Assembly: GCA_029844215.1 (NCBI GenBank)
Contig: CM056733.1
Coordinates: forward strand, 44,777,142 to 44,841,141
Reading direction: 5' to 3'
Origin: Przewalskia tangutica
Taxonomy: Eukaryota; Streptophyta; Magnoliopsida; Solanales; Solanaceae
DNA: 64,000 nt
The notes below the pieces were generated by a model that was not told the DNA's origin, did not search any database, and saw nothing but the letters and a program-made list of their open reading frames with translations. Below, one piece after another: positions 33,405 to 46,519 of the stretch (positions within the stretch are counted from its first letter, which is position 1; each line of letters opens with the position of its first letter). A program made the translations under genes and the position numbers.

Positions 33405-35413
33405 AATCAAATACCAGATCCAACCATGCCATATAAAATAAGAGCCAACTGTACCTTGTAAACATAGAGAGTCAACTGTACCTTTTTAAAAACTGAGAGT
33501 CATACCAATCTCATGAATGTCTGTCCATATAATCATGTACTGTTATGGGTATCTATACCCGCATCATGGATACATGTCCATGGAATCAAAGACATATACT
33601 GCCCGATCCTCATGTGAAGGACGCGGTGAACATATACTGCCCGCGCCTTTCTGGGACACGGTAAACATCTACATATACTGCCCGGCCCTTTCTGGGACAC
33701 GGTAAAATTAAATACTACCACTTGCATGTATAGCTATCATGAGCAACCATGTGCAATTTAATTCATCTTTTGACTCTCAACGGGAATGAACTATCACTTT
33801 TAAAATCAAAGACACTTATCATATCATGCATTAATATAGCTTAGACTTCAATGGAATTATGTACGTCTACCGTACGCCCATTTCATATAAACCATTCCAA
33901 AAGAAAAAGGATAGTTCACATACCTTATCGGCTATACCAACACGATAAGTAGAATACGTCTCAAGTAGGTACTTCAACCTATAATAATAATAACACTTCT
34001 ATCAACTTCATGAATACTAGTATACATAGTATATACTATACCACAAAAGACTCTCCTTTCATATAAAAATTCGGGCAGCACTTCCCCTATTTATACATAC
34101 TTTTCCACCTTATAAATAAGGCCAATAACATCAATAACCAAGCACCACTTAAGGGCACAACCAAAACATCAACAAAGGTGATTCACACACCTACTTCTTA
34201 TGTAAATCCGGCCTCTTAATCCATATAAAAACAGTCCATAAAAACAGTCCATATTCCATCAACAACGAGGGTAGAATGTGAAGCATTTCTGCACCTTTCT
34301 ACACTCTTATTCCCTTAGGACTTTCATTAGCAATTACCACATTTAAACATGCATAATGACAACTGAATTTTCAGCATAATACACCTTTAAAACAGTCCCA
34401 GAAATGACACAACAACGTCCCACAGTTTTATACAGTTTTCGGCCAACACCACAACCAAAGCCCTTTCCACAATTCCTTATAATCCCATTCATATTTCATC
34501 ACTTTTATATAAACCGTTTCAAATTGTAACCATATGATTTCCTTTATTTTAACATGCGATTAGTGATGATAATAACAACAATAACCAATGAATCCAACAA
34601 CACCAAAATTGTCCAATTTTCGGCTAACATGCCCAAAACTGTCACATGTATTTCTTATTCTCCTTTTTACTTAACACAAGTTCATCCCTTATCTATAACA
34701 TTTTGTAACTTCCAATTACTTCAAGAGGAAGAATAAATCTTACCTTAATCTTAGCCAAAAATAGTCCACAAATCTCGCCCCAAACCGTGACAACTTTCCA
34801 GTTTTATATCCATCTTGCTTTCATGTTTTACTTCCAAAAAGTTCATCAACAAGCTTAGGGTTCCAACACCTATTTCTCGGACATGTACTGTGATCCACTA
34901 TTTTGTGTGTTAACTTGGCTTAGAACTTGGTTAAGGTGCTTAATCTTGGAAAATAACTTGATCTTGTTCTTCACTTTTTTTTATGGAATTTCGAGAGCTT
35001 GAAAGGAGAAGGGAGATATAAGAGTTTGAAGATGAAGATATTATGTGAGCTAAGTCTTGCAAGACCTTGCATATATAACTTGTATATAGCACAAGTGGAA
35101 GGTGACCCAAGTAGACCCACTTTTCCACTTTTCCACTTGTCCACCCTTCACATAAAATATCTCCTATACTTAGCCAATTTTCCTCAATATTTTCGATGGC
35201 CATATATAACATAATACCAAGACTAAATAATTTCACTAAGTCCATAATTCTATTGAAAATAATTCAACTACTCGTATTAATTCTCGTCGACACACTGTTG
35301 TATCCCAAAATTATTCCATCTAGAAAATGTAAATATACTTTTCTTCCAACTTTCAAATCTTATTTCCATAATCATGTTATCACTTAGTAGCCATGGAATT
35401 ATGGGGTGTAACA
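33405..35413 (-). repeat. Older minus LTR, part 2
   Basis: It shows family landmarks in reverse order: a three-unit repeat with CATATACTGCCC (33585-33705), GTAGAATACGTC and TTCAACCTAT near 33950, the CAGCACTTCC...TTTCCACC block near 34076 and CACACCTACTT near 34187. It ends GGGGTGTAACA at 35413. It is more diverged than the neighbouring LTRs. Confidence 0.7.
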
Positions 35414-36988
35414 CTGCAGTGCTTCAGTGACGTGATTTTTCTCTAGTTTCTGCCTCTCGGGCGCTGGGGCTCTTCAGCACCTCGACCCTTGCCTTATTTC
35501 ACCGCGGTTCTTCCTCATATTCTGACCGGATTACTTTTAAACTGCTTTCTGAGCTTCCCGAGCCTCCTTTGATTTATTGCATTGGAACTCGATGTGCACT
35601 TTTGGGCCTCCATGAACGCATATTCTCTTTGAATTGCCTAAAACCTTACTGAAACGCTTCGAACCTGAAACACAACACAAAACACATAATACTATACAAA
35701 ACAATTATAAGTCAACAAAAGACTTCCGAAAACACACTCTAAAACCGTACTAAAAATAGACTTAACATGGACTGCATGGAAAAATACACTCGCTCAAACA
35801 ACGCAAACACTCCCTGCCAGTTTTTCTGAAGTGGTATCCGAGGGAACTTATCCTTCAGTTATGATTACTTCTTACAAACCAACAACAATCCCCCCATTTT
35901 TCTTCTTTTATTTTCTAGATTGAGAAAATCCACATTTTTCAAACTACATACTCCCCCAAACTTGTTTTTTTCAATATATGAACGTGTAGTTTATTTTTAG
36001 ATTATTATTATCTAAATCTTTTTGTTCTTCTATTGATTGCACCAACCTCCAATACCAATTAAAACAATTCAATCCCCACTCATATACTTCTATACTTATG
36101 GTAATTCAAGGGATGATAGAATAGTAAAGGGTTTCAAATAGGTTAAAAATAGGTGTCAATCAACAAAGAAGGATTCATTAAGGCTCAAAAGGGGTAACTA
36201 GGGATTCATGTAATTAAGGGTGGCTTAAAAGGCTCAAACGTTCCAAAGATGGCCTAAATCATTTTCCTAAGCATGCATTATCTATGATTTCATCTCAAGT
36301 AGCAAGTAAGCAAGTTCTAGAATTTTACACCATATTTCCTCAAACCTAAATTCAATCATGCATAAACCGAACAATTGAGTACAAGACAGTCAACAGTCAT
36401 GATCAAGTTTTCATTTATATTCATAGCCGAAAGCAAACTAAAAAACTATCCAACTTCAATACGCAAATATATGCATTTCATAACTGTCATACCCAATTCT
36501 ATCACATACATTCACTCAATCTCATGGGCTATTATTATTGGCTTGATTCATTTACACACAATACTCAACATAGATACTAAAACAAACAACTAAACATTAA
36601 CTATTAAAAACTACTTAACACAAAACAATAACAACAACTGACACAAAACAATAAGACTTCGCCCCAAACTTATTCAAACATTGTCCCCAATGTGAAAAAT
36701 AAAGTAAAGGAACGAAGACTTACCAAAAACCATCTAGCGATTCAAAAATGTTGCCCAAATCTCTGTCTCCCAGGCGCCGCGACCCTTCATCTGGGAGCCG
36801 TAACGTTTTGTTGTCCGAAAAAAACTTTTTCTCACTGCCTCTTAGGTGCCGCGACCCTTCATTTGGGCACCGCGGTACTTTACCGTTAACAAATTTAATT
36901 TCTCACTGCCTCTTAGGCGTCGCGGCCCTTCAACTAGGCGCCGCAGTGCTTCACCGTAGAAAAATATTTTTTCTTCAAAAGTCAGCAT
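35414..36988. other. Unclassified repeat-like DNA, no gene
   Basis: It is AT-rich sequence with a C-rich poly-pyrimidine stretch near 35890 (CCCCCATTTTTCTTC), CTCCCCCAAACTTG near 35950 and a GC-rich array at its right end. The start (TGCAGTGCTTCAGTGACG) resembles a unit of that array. I recognise no protein motif; it may be the untranslated part of another retroelement family. Confidence 0.4.
36762..36960. repeat. GC-rich ~70-bp tandem array
   Basis: Three units begin at 36762, 36835 and 36905. Each has CTGCCTCTTAGGCGCCGCG and CCCTTCA followed by GGCGCCGC and TTACCG. A fourth, diverged unit lies at 35448-35510. Confidence 0.85.
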
Positions 36989-37318
36989 TGTTACACCCCG
37001 TTATACCATGTCACGTAAGTGAGAACGTGACTAAGAATATAAGGTTTGAAAGTCGGAAAGAAAGTGTAGGTACATTTTCGTTAAGGAAACAGTTTGGTCA
37101 CGACGAACGTGACGTCGTAATTTCTTCACGAGGGGTCGGATTCGACCCAAATTTGGTATGTGGGCCTAGTATATGATTATGAAGGCTTCGAGCTAATAAA
37201 ATAGGGCCCACCAAAATTTCACAATTTCGTGGGGCCCACCGAAAAATAAGATGATTTCTCCAAGTCTTGAGATTTATTACTATTTTGTGAAGAATTATTA
37301 ATTATGGACCTATAGAAA

Positions 37319-37334
37319 GGTGACACGTGTCACC
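37319..37334. promoter_or_regulatory. U3 palindrome with G-box
   Basis: GGTGACACGTGTCACC is a perfect 16-bp palindrome centred on CACGTG, a bZIP/bHLH site. Confidence 0.6.
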
Positions 37335-38603
37335 CCCACATGTCTTGGAAGTCTTTGACTCTCTAGATATTTTGAGGACAAGTGGCTTGTGGGGCCCACT
37401 CCACTTGGCTATATCTATCCAAGTCTTGCAAGACTTGGATTTACTTTACACTTAGCCAAATATTGCTCTCGTCTTTCTCTCCTTTTAGCTCAAGAACACA
37501 TAGTGTGATTAAATTATTTTATCTCCAAGATTAAGGTCCCTAACCAAGTGTTAAATCAAATTAACTCTCTAAGAACCTCCTAGTTTGTGTGTTGGCCGAA
37601 AATGGTGATGAAACCCTAGGGGTTTCCGTCGACTTTTTGGAAGCAAAACATGAAGATAAGTTGCTCCTAAGGTTGTAGGGGATACATATATGTGATTGGA
37701 TCTTGAAGAAGTGGAGAGAAACGATAACCACAGACCAATAAAGACCAGACTATTTTGGGGCGTTTTTTGGTACAAAATGAGGTACAAGTCCTTCTTCTTT
37801 TAAAGTAATTGGATATTACATATTGCTATAATGTATGGATGAGCTTGTGCTAAAAATAACGAAGAATAAAAAGCGTTTGAACCATTTTGGGGGCTAAAAC
37901 CGTGAATGGACAGGTTTGGTGATTATCGGATTTCGTTGGTTATTGTCGTTATTAATGTCACCTATTGCATGTTATAATGGAGTAATATTGTTTTTAATAA
38001 GTTGTTATAACTTATATGGAAGTTTTGGAATTCGAATTAGATTAAAAAGGATTAAGGAAAGGGTAGTTGGATTGTAGTTGTTGGCCGAGATTTGCCTAAA
38101 ATTGTGGGGTATCGTTATGCAGTTTTGATGGACTGTTTTGTGGTATAAAACTACTGAAAAATCAGCCACCAACATGTATGTTTAATGTGGATAAATGGTT
38201 AATGAAAGTCCTAAAGAGTAAGGGTGTTAAAGGCTTCACATTGTACCCTTAATGTTGTTTATTTATTGACTATTATTGTGGACTGTTTTAATGTGATTGT
38301 GGGGTAGAATTTTACACGTAAAGTTAGGTGTGTAATCCCCTTTGTTTAACTATTGGTTATGCCCTTAAATGTGGCTTTGTTGGTTGATGAATTCGGGCCT
38401 TGGAAAAGGTGGAAAAGTACGTAGAAACAAAGGAAGTGCTGCCCAATTTTCCGTAGAATTAGAGGGCCATTATTTGGTATAAGTCTTATACTAGAAAGTA
38501 TGATATTGATAGAAGCTCTATCATCATTATAGGTTGAAGTACTACGTGTAGCATATTCTACTTGGAGGGTGGAATAGCCAATGAGGTTGAAGTACATTGG
38601 AGT

Positions 38604-38608
38604 GTATT
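38604..38608. repeat. Target-site duplication GTATT (left)
   Basis: It matches 48765-48769 across the Tekay-like element. Confidence 0.95.
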
Positions 38609-41071
38609 TGTCACGGCCCGACCCCGGGCCCGCGACTGGTGCCCTACCTGGGCACCCCTTACAGGTATACATCAGAGAATAGTAGCGGAACATACATACA
38701 ACTCAACAATTACTAGTCATGAAATATCAACAGGTTAGCCGATAAGGCCACCTTCCGAAAAAAATATATGCATAAGCCCAAAAGCAGTTACCTTTTTATT
38801 TTTAAAACACACTCCACAAGATATGACTACAGACCTCTAAGAATTTTTACATAACAACTGTGAAGGGACAGGGCCCCGCCATACCCCTGAATGTACATAA
38901 ATCTACAACATCAGGGAAATCGTACCAAAAGACAAGCCTACGGAGAAATGGAGCCTTCTGACAACTGATCAGTGATCCTAAGAGTGAGGATCCACAACCT
39001 TCTTACCCCTACATGCAGCATGAACGCAACCTCCGAGGAAAGGGGGGCAGTACAAAATATGTACCAAGTATGTAAAACTGGAAATACTGTAATTACATCA
39101 TAAGTCTAAAATAAAGCTGGAGACATGTATGATAATCAAATTAACAGTATACTGTGCCTTACTAACAATGAGACTAATGAGAGTATCTTTTGTCGTTTAA
39201 AAGTAGGAAGGTTATGATAATTACAGGGCTACCCTCCCGTAATACCATTTGCAATCCTATTCATGGGAATTTAACCCGCATGGGAATCAAACTCGCATAG
39301 GTCACGTGGACCCGCAATGAGTATATGTAAATACCCACATCGTGGAGAGCTAGCCCACGGAATAGTCATGGGAATTTAACCCGCATAGGAATTGAACCCG
39401 CATAGGTCACGTGGACCCGCAATGAGTATATGTAAATACCCGTATCGTGGAGAGCAAATCCACGGAATAAAACAATATCAAGGGAATTTAACCCGTAACA
39501 TAACACATGATTGCCGGCCCTCAAGTGATATGTAAATACAATACTTGCCCGAATATCTATCGAGAGCAACATATGTAACCTAAAATCATTTAGGACTCTC
39601 ATTAGATTAAGGTGTATCACCTATCATTTTATAAGATTCAAGGCGCTAGCATGTCATGTCAAGTCCGGGAATTTAACCCCAAGTACTATACCTTTAGAAA
39701 TTCAAACCCAAGCTTTTTAAAAACATCAAGCACTTCTACTTTCACGACCTAGGAAACACATGCCTATAAATTAAATAGACCAATCTCTTAACTTTCCATA
39801 AAGCCGTTATAACTAACTTCCCATAAAGCCGTTATAACTCTTTATGGTTAGACAATTAAGGCAGTTTCATCTCTTAAAGACAAGTGAGCTAATTCTCTAA
39901 CTCAACCAAACTTAGACATTCTTAGATTAAGGCAATGATATCAAAATGAAACCGAATTCCTTTAAAACTCGTACGTCCACCGTACTATATATTTGTAAAA
40001 CTCATGCTCAAAAGATAGGGAAAATTCTACATACCTCTTCGGTTCAATCCACTTGCTAAGTCCAATATGTCGTACGTAGTATTTCAACCTATTATGACCA
40101 TAATACGTCTATCAACTTCTAGTTTCAAACGTAGAATATTCTAAGTGTAAAGTCACTTATTCTACGGAAAATTGGACAACACTTCCTTTGTTTCTACGTA
40201 CTTTTCCACCTTTTTCAAGGCCTGAATTCAATAACCAAACATGCCACATTTAAGGCTCAACAATGTAGCTAACAAAAGGGGATTACACGCCTAACATGAC
40301 GTGTAAAATTCTGCCCCACAATTGATATCAAAATTGTCCAATATTTCAATGTCATTCTCGGCTAATCAATGTACAACAACACAAAGTCTTCTCCAATTCT
40401 TTTTCAATCCAAGTTGTTTAGTCTAACATGTTATATAGCCGCAATCCGCTATTTGAAACCTTTAGAAGTTCACAAATAACTTTCCTTCAATTTCCAAACA
40501 AAACTATGAAAACGACTTAGGTTTTCACCTTGCGACTAATGTAAAAATGTAGTTTTTCCGGGATCTTTCTATTGAGATAACCTTACAATACCCATAGGAA
40601 CCTTGGGTTGAAGTATTGTGAATTATGAACAACAAACAAAAAATTTTCTTGTTCTTTAATGTGCAAACCCGAGAGCTCCTCTCAAGTCTCTAGGATTTCT
40701 AATTTTTTCTAAGTGTTTGAGACTTGTCTTGCTACATGGATGAATATATAATTAAATGGAGGGTCAAGATAAAGACACTTGTGGGGGTAGGATGAAGGAA
40801 ATTTAAATATCAAGAATCAAGTGGGCTTATTGACTTGGTCAACAATGTCAAGCCTTGGCATTTCAAGACTTGACAATTTGGCCTTGTCTATTTCGTCCAA
40901 GCCCAATAGAGTGTGTGTGGGGGTGACACGTGCCACCCTCCCATCCGTCCACAATGTTTCGTTTCCCGACATTTCCATAATTCCGATAAATTTCTACAAG
41001 TCTCAAATCTTAACGTCCTGATTTCTTACGTACGTTCTTACATACATATCCTGGAATTACGGGGTGTAACA
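38609..41071 (-). repeat. 3' LTR of Tekay-like element
   Basis: The LTR is 2463 bp, from TGTCACGGCCCG to GGGGTGTAACA, and pairs with 47580-48764. It contains the terminal hairpin at 38638-38656, two units of a roughly 118-bp repeat (39246-39480), the GTTATAAC module near 39790 and the U3 palindrome at 40921-40938. It lacks the conserved 150-bp block found in longer LTRs. Confidence 0.92.
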
Positions 41072-41087
41072 TTCTTCCCCCCTTAGA
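41072..41087 (-). other. Polypurine tract
   Basis: The sense strand reads TCTAAGGGGGGAAGAA before the LTR start. A hairpin with one mismatch follows at 41088-41107. Confidence 0.8.
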
Positions 41088-41212
41088 AACATTTGTCCCC
41101 GAATGTTCTTTCGGAGTCAATGTAATTGGATAGCGACAAAGTCTCCTTTAACTACACCCAGCATGCCAAAATATGCCACACATGGCCACATAATAGCACT
41201 TAAGCAAATACG

Positions 41213-41476
41213 TCAATTAAAACTGACAAGTAAGGGAAAAGGATTACTTGGAGGTGTAGGGAATAAGTGAGGATACTTCTCCATCATGTCCTCCTCTGCC
41301 TCCCAAGTCATCTCTTCCCTATTATCATTCCGCCATAAGACTTTGACGGAAGCCATGTCCTTGGTCCGCAGTCGCCTGACCTGGCGATCGAGTATCGCTA
41401 TGGGACTCTCCTCATACGATAATCCTCTCACACCGGACCTCGCTTCCGGAAAACTCTCGATGGATCTCCGATACAC
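41213..41476 (-). pseudogene. Integrase C-terminal end with chromodomain-like tail
   Basis: The frame includes PIAILDRQVRRLRTKD, VKVLWRNDNREEMTWEAEED and MMEKYPHLF. This is the signature C-terminus of Tekay/Del chromovirus polyproteins, where the chromodomain-type fold is thought to guide integration into heterochromatin. It continues from the integrase at 41572 after a TAG stop near 41570. The frame closes about 140 bp before the PPT, as in intact relatives. Confidence 0.85.
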
Positions 41477-41571
41477 TTCTGCAACATAGAAACATGGAAG
41501 ACCGGATGTACTGCCTCCAAGTTGGACGGCAGTTCCAACTCATAGGCAACCTTGCCTACTCTACGGATGAT

Positions 41572-42453
41572 CTAGTAAGGCCCAATGTACCTTGGGCTAA
41601 GTTTCCCCTTATTTCCGAACCTCATCACACCCTTCATGGGTGATATCTTCAAGAAGACCCAATCGTCAACCTGAAACTCCAAGTGTCGACGCCGATTATC
41701 TGCATAAGACTTCACGACTCGAGCCGCTACGCTCTCCTGGATAAGATTCACCTTATCCACAGCCTGCTGAATCAAGTCTGGGCCAACTAACTGAACCTCG
41801 CACACGTCGAACCAACCAATCGGCGACCTACACTTCCGCCCATACAAAGCCTCATATGGCGTCATCTGAATACTAGAATGGTAGCTGTTGTTATATGCAA
41901 ACTCAACAAGAGGCAAATGATCCTCCCAGCTACCCCTGAAGTCAATAACACAGGCCCGTAGCATATCCTCAAGTGTCTGGATAGTACGTTCTGCCTGTCC
42001 GTCGGTCTGAGGATGAAACGCGGTACTGAGACTCACCTGTGTCCCTAACCCCTTCTGAAAATACCTCCAGAAATTAGCCGTAAACTGGGCTTCTCTGTCT
42101 AATATAATAGATATAAGAACTCCGTGCAGTCTCACAATCTCCCTGATATACAGTCTAGAATAATCCTCAGCCGAATACGTAGTCCTGACTGGAAGAAAGT
42201 GGGTTGATTTCGTCAGCCTGTCCACAATAACCCATATGGAATCATACTTCCTCTGAGTGCGAGGTAACCCTGTAACAAAATCCTTGTTGATCACCTCCCA
42301 CTTCCATGTCGGAATATCAATCGCCTGCAATAGCCCACCGGGCTTTTGGTGCTCAACCTTGACCTGCTGACAATTAGGACACTGAGCAACAAACTCTGCT
42401 ACGTCCTTCTTCAGGACATCCCACCAGTACATACATCTGAGGTCATGGTACAT
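41572..42453 (-). pseudogene. Integrase fragment
   Basis: Integrase inserts element DNA into the genome. The 293-residue frame has the CPNC half of the zinc-binding domain (residues 25-28). The catalytic core has its first Asp in DRLTKSTHF, its second in LDREAQFTANFW, and its Glu in DGQAERTIQTLE. Further C-terminal is PYEALYGRKCRSP, typical of gypsy integrases. The His half of the zinc domain lies beyond the solo LTR, near 45780. The frame stops at a TAG near 41570, where the family reads on. Catalytic residues are kept, but the gene is split and cannot work. Confidence 0.92.
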
Positions 42454-42456
42454 CTT

Positions 42457-42461
42457 AGTCG
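42457..42461. repeat. Target-site duplication AGTCG (left)
   Basis: It matches 45773-45777 across the solo LTR. Confidence 0.95.
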
Positions 42462-42939
42462 TGTCACGACCCGAACCCGGGCCCGTGACTGGTGCCTTAC
42501 CCCGGGCACCCTAGTGATACAACATCAGAGAAAATCAGCGGAAATAAAAACATGAATATGAATTAAGAGACAAGATAAATAAACAGGCCAACCAAAACAG
42601 TTGCCTTCATCATATATACATAAATACCCGAACAATTATCCTTTTTACAAACCCCGCCACAACAAGGCTGCACTTAAGATTTTTACAATGCTATGACGGA
42701 CAGGCCCCGCCATACCTCGAATGTATAAGAATCTGCACTGTGGTAACATACCAAAAGATAAGCCTCAAGAAATGGGCTTCCCGACACGAATCGTGATCCT
42801 ATGAGCGAGGATCCACAACCGATGTACTTCCACTGCGCAGATGAACGCACTTCGGAGGTCGATAACAGTACCAAGTATGTGAAATCAGAAAAGATCAGTA
42901 AATGAAATCATAATAGTCTATATAAAGCGAGACATGTAT

Positions 42940-43215
42940 GATAACGGATGAAATACGTGTCCCGCCCATCCCGTGGCACTCGTGTATAATCGATAAAATA
43001 CGTGTCCTCGCCATCTCGTGGGACTCGGTAAAATCGGATGAAATACGTGTCCTCGCCATCTCGCGGACTCGTGTATAATCGGATGGAATACGTGTCCTCG
43101 CCATCTCGTGGGACTCGGTGTATAATCGATGAAATACGTGTCCCCGCCATCTCATGGGACTCGGTGTATAATTAAATGAAATACGTGTCCTCGCCCATCT
43201 CGTGGGACTCGGTGT
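42940..43215 (-). repeat. ~48-bp minisatellite (about 6 units)
   Basis: Units carry GAAATACGTGTCCTCGCCAT and CTCGTGGGACTCGGTGTATA. The unit matches the array at 1-160 on the other strand. Confidence 0.88.
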
Positions 43216-45364
43216 AGAATCGCTCATAACAAATCAACCTACTCCATCGAGACGCGGGGCATGTAAATACAACAAAGGCTATCACAACAAACATAGGCAA
43301 GTTTCACAACAACAAGCATAGGCAAGCTTCACAACAACAAGCATAGGCAAGCTTCACAACAACAAGCATAGGCAAGTTATACACAACTCAAAGTACTTTC
43401 ATTTTATGCCAAAGTCCTGTTTTAACTCTAAAGTACTACGTCGTTAATTTCCTTTTAAAGATCCATTTATTTTACAAAGGTCACCCGATACCGTAGTATA
43501 AAAATAGAGTGACTAACATTGTTAAGTAAACCAAAATGCTTTCCTTTGTAAAATCAAGTAACAACCTTATTTTCCAAACGTTCAAGTTTGCCTAATTTCA
43601 AATGCTCAAGTTTCTCATTTTAGAAAAGGTTTCGTAGTTCGTAGTTTTAATCCTTTAAAACATAATTCTCCTTTAAACGTTTTGAGAAACATATGTCTTA
43701 TATGTGAGTAGGTTATTCTTGTTTATAATCAATCTTATTAAGCCCATGATCTAGGAAATGTAATATCATTTTGTCTCATCTTAGCTTCTATGCAGATGGA
43801 GGTTTCTACTGGTTTTAATACCATACTTCATTATTCAATACATTTTCCTTTATTAACGCTGCAGTGGTTTGTCGATACTCATTCTCGATTCAAATCAAGA
43901 AACATTATTCCTTTTAAAACCAAGTACTCATTACTCACGAATGAGGTTTCACACTTTTAACAAAATTCATATTAATACCATTAAGTCAAGTCTCTTATAT
44001 TCTAAAAATCAAGAAACCATTCTTTTATCACTCTTAAGACGTTATACCTAACTTCCCATAAAGCTAGTACAACTCTTATGTTTTCAAAGCCAAGTATTAC
44101 TCTTCTTTCAAAAGGGTCTTTTGGAACACTTCAAGTTCTTTGTTACTACACATCAAATCTTATAAGTCAAATCGGTTATCCTTTGAAACCACAAAGCATT
44201 TTCTTACCTACATAAAGTCGTTATAACCAACTTCCCATAAAGCCGTTATAACACTTTATGTTTCAAACCAATCAAATACATTAAACACACGTACGCTCAC
44301 CGCACTACATAGTAATACACATATCATGCTAGAACAGATAGGAAGAGGTTCACATACCTCGCGACGATTATCGACTAATAGCAAAGTGCTCCAAGTACCT
44401 CAAACCGCTTGGCCACTCCTTAAGCCAAGTAGATCACGCCATACGTAGTACTTCAACCTATAGAGGCCACAAGGCGCCTATTACCATCCTAGATCTCAAT
44501 GTAGAATATTCTACGTAAAATTCGGCAAGACTCTCCTCCCCGCAACAGAATCTCCTCTATCGAGGCCGGCTACCAAGCCAACCAGGGGGGGGTTTGCACG
44601 TCTAACCGGACGTGTACAATTCTACTCACAGTAATGCTACACAAGTCTACTGTAATACAGTCCTATGTAATTACAGTTCAGTTCTCTTATTTAAATTCAG
44701 GCTTAAGTCGCAAGACATTGCCGTAAGTATTATTCAGGCTTAAGTCAAAAGACATTGCCGCACAACTATGTTCAATTCTATATATAGTATACTTCAACTA
44801 TATATTCCAACAACATGTAATTTCCAATTACAATAGAAGGTCAAGAGTGTTTACCTCGATAAGCCCAAAATTATCCAAGTATAAATGTCGATCCTGAGCA
44901 AGGTTTAGCTCCTACTCCGTGCGCTCCAACCCGCTCCAAACAACCCTTAGAAGTTCTAACCAAATTCTACTTAACACTTCAACCGACTATGAAGGTTTTC
45001 CTTAGGGTTTCGTTTTTGTGACTGAGGGAAGTATAATAGTATTTCTGGGCTTTTTGTATAAGTGTAACCTTGGGAATACTACAAGGTATTTGGGCCAAGG
45101 TATTTGGACATTATAACAATACTAGGAGAGTATTTCTATACCACAACAAGGGGTATTATACGAAAACAACTAGGCTAGGGGGGGGGGTACCCCACGGCCA
45201 AGCCTTACTCAAGGGGAGAGGGGTTTGCCTCGGCTAGGCTCTCAAAGGGAGGTACTTTCGCCAAGGGGAGGGGGTGTGGTGGACGAAACTCAAGAGGTAG
45301 AGGGAGGGATTTTTAACACATAGCAAAAGATTTTTTGATGAATAAAGATCATCACTTAGAGCGG

Positions 45365-45373
45365 TATTTATAG
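45365..45373 (-). promoter_or_regulatory. TATA box of solo LTR
   Basis: The sense strand reads CTATAAATACC, about 400 bp from the LTR 5' end. Confidence 0.55.
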
Positions 45374-45545
45374 GTCAAGACATGGCCAACCAATGGCCAA
45401 GATTCTTCCAAGTGTTAGGCAAGTGTAGGGCTAGGATTAATCCATGTGCACCTTATCCATCTACCACACCAACTTGCACAAATATCCTACCTAACCCATT
45501 GCCCTCTTTTTTCGTCCCAAAGCCGCCCAACCTCTTCCAATGTGA

Positions 45546-45563
45546 GGGTGACACATGTCACCC
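45546..45563. promoter_or_regulatory. U3 palindrome, CATGTG-type core
   Basis: GGGTGACACATGTCACCC keeps both 8-bp arms; the G-box core is changed by one base. Confidence 0.5.
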
Positions 45564-45772
45564 TCCCGTTGGTCCAAAATGTTACGTCTCTCTAAAAATC
45601 CGCAAAAATATTATTGACATAGCCGAATTTTCCCTACGAAAGTCATGGAAACGCTTTCATTAAAAACGACTCCTTTTGGTAGTTATGTACAATTTCGAAC
45701 CTTGCCCTACTTTAAGGCTCAAATTTCTACGTACGTCCTCACGTACATACCCTGGAAATACGGGGTATAACA

Positions 45773-45777
45773 AGTCG
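45773..45777. repeat. Target-site duplication AGTCG (right)
   Basis: It matches 42457-42461. Confidence 0.95.
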
Positions 45778-46519
45778 ACCCCGGATGAATAGATTAATGA
45801 GCACTGTGTGCCTCATCCAGAATCTGCTGACGAAGTCCTGCAACATCGGTAACACACAATCTTCCCTCGTATCTTAGCATCCCATCAGGTGCTACCTAAA
45901 ATAAACTCTTCTCCTCTCAAAGAGCCGTATCTCGATACCGTATCAGAACTGGATCCTCATAATGTCGCCTTTTCACCTCCTCAACGATGGAAGACTCGGC
46001 AACCTCTCGAACTCGTACCCCACTATCATCGGTATCGACCAACCGAACCCCAAGGCTCGCTAGCTGATGGATCTGACGGACCATGTCCTGTCTATCTGGC
46101 CGTACCTCTGACAGACTCCCCATAGATCTACGACTCAAAGCATCTGCAACCACGTTGGCTTTTCCCGGATGGTATAGGATATCAACATCGTAATCCTTCA
46201 GCAACTCTAACCACCGTCTCTGCTGCAAGTTTATCTCCCTCTGCCTGAAGATATACTGGAGTCTTTTGTGGTCTGTATAAATATCCGTATGAACCCCGTA
46301 TAAATAATGTCTCCAAATCTTCAAGGCATGAATAATTACGGCGAACTCTAAGTCGTGAGTAGGGTAATTCCTCTCATGCTTCCGTAGCTGCCGGGAAGAA
46401 TAGGCTATAACCTTGCCATGCTGCATCAATACGCACCCTAGCCCGATACCCGAGGCATCACAATAAATCATATAGCCCTCTAATCCCTCGGGAAGAGTAA
46501 GAACTGGAGTCGTCGTCAA
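45778..46519 (-). pseudogene. RNase H domain and RNase H-integrase linker
   Basis: RNase H removes the RNA strand during reverse transcription. The frame 46519-45917 shows the acidic residues in context: YCDASGIGLG, THDLEFAVI, YTDHKRLQYI and VVADALSRR. The downstream linker continues to 45778 in the same element but has stops near 45914, 45900 and 45795. A TAA near 46533 separates it from the reverse transcriptase. The length and motif order are normal for Ty3/gypsy. Confidence 0.9.

Larger units (their letters stand above)
36989..38608 (+). repeat. Plus-strand LTR, part 1 (split)
   Basis: It starts TGTTACACCCCG and carries a perfect U3 palindrome at 37319, the TTTTACACGTAAAG and GTGTAATCCCC block near 38310, and a GTAGCATATTCTACTT block. 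The Tekay-like element interrupts it at 38609. The LTR resumes at 48770 with the block ending in GAGGTATGTGAAC. Confidence 0.85.
42462..45772 (-). mobile_element. Solo LTR inserted in pol
   Basis: A single 3.3-kb minus-strand LTR (TGTCACGACCCG to GGGGTATAACA) has the perfect TSD AGTCG. It cuts the host element's integrase in the zinc-binding region. Contents include a roughly 48-bp repeat (42940-43215), the 25-bp array (43285-43378), the 150-bp block (43727-43885), the GTTATAAC module (44211-44260), a G tract at 45178, TATA at 45365 and the U3 palindrome at 45546. It is close to the LTRs of the gag-only element at 7989-16899. Confidence 0.95.

Noticed and set aside
35414..36988. Possible host gene fragment
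   Set aside because: No long frame, splice-like structure or motif; the array and pyrimidine tracts fit repeat DNA better.
36748..37176. 142-residue open frame across the GC-rich array
   Set aside because: It runs through tandem units into the start of an inserted LTR at 36989, so it cannot be an evolved gene.
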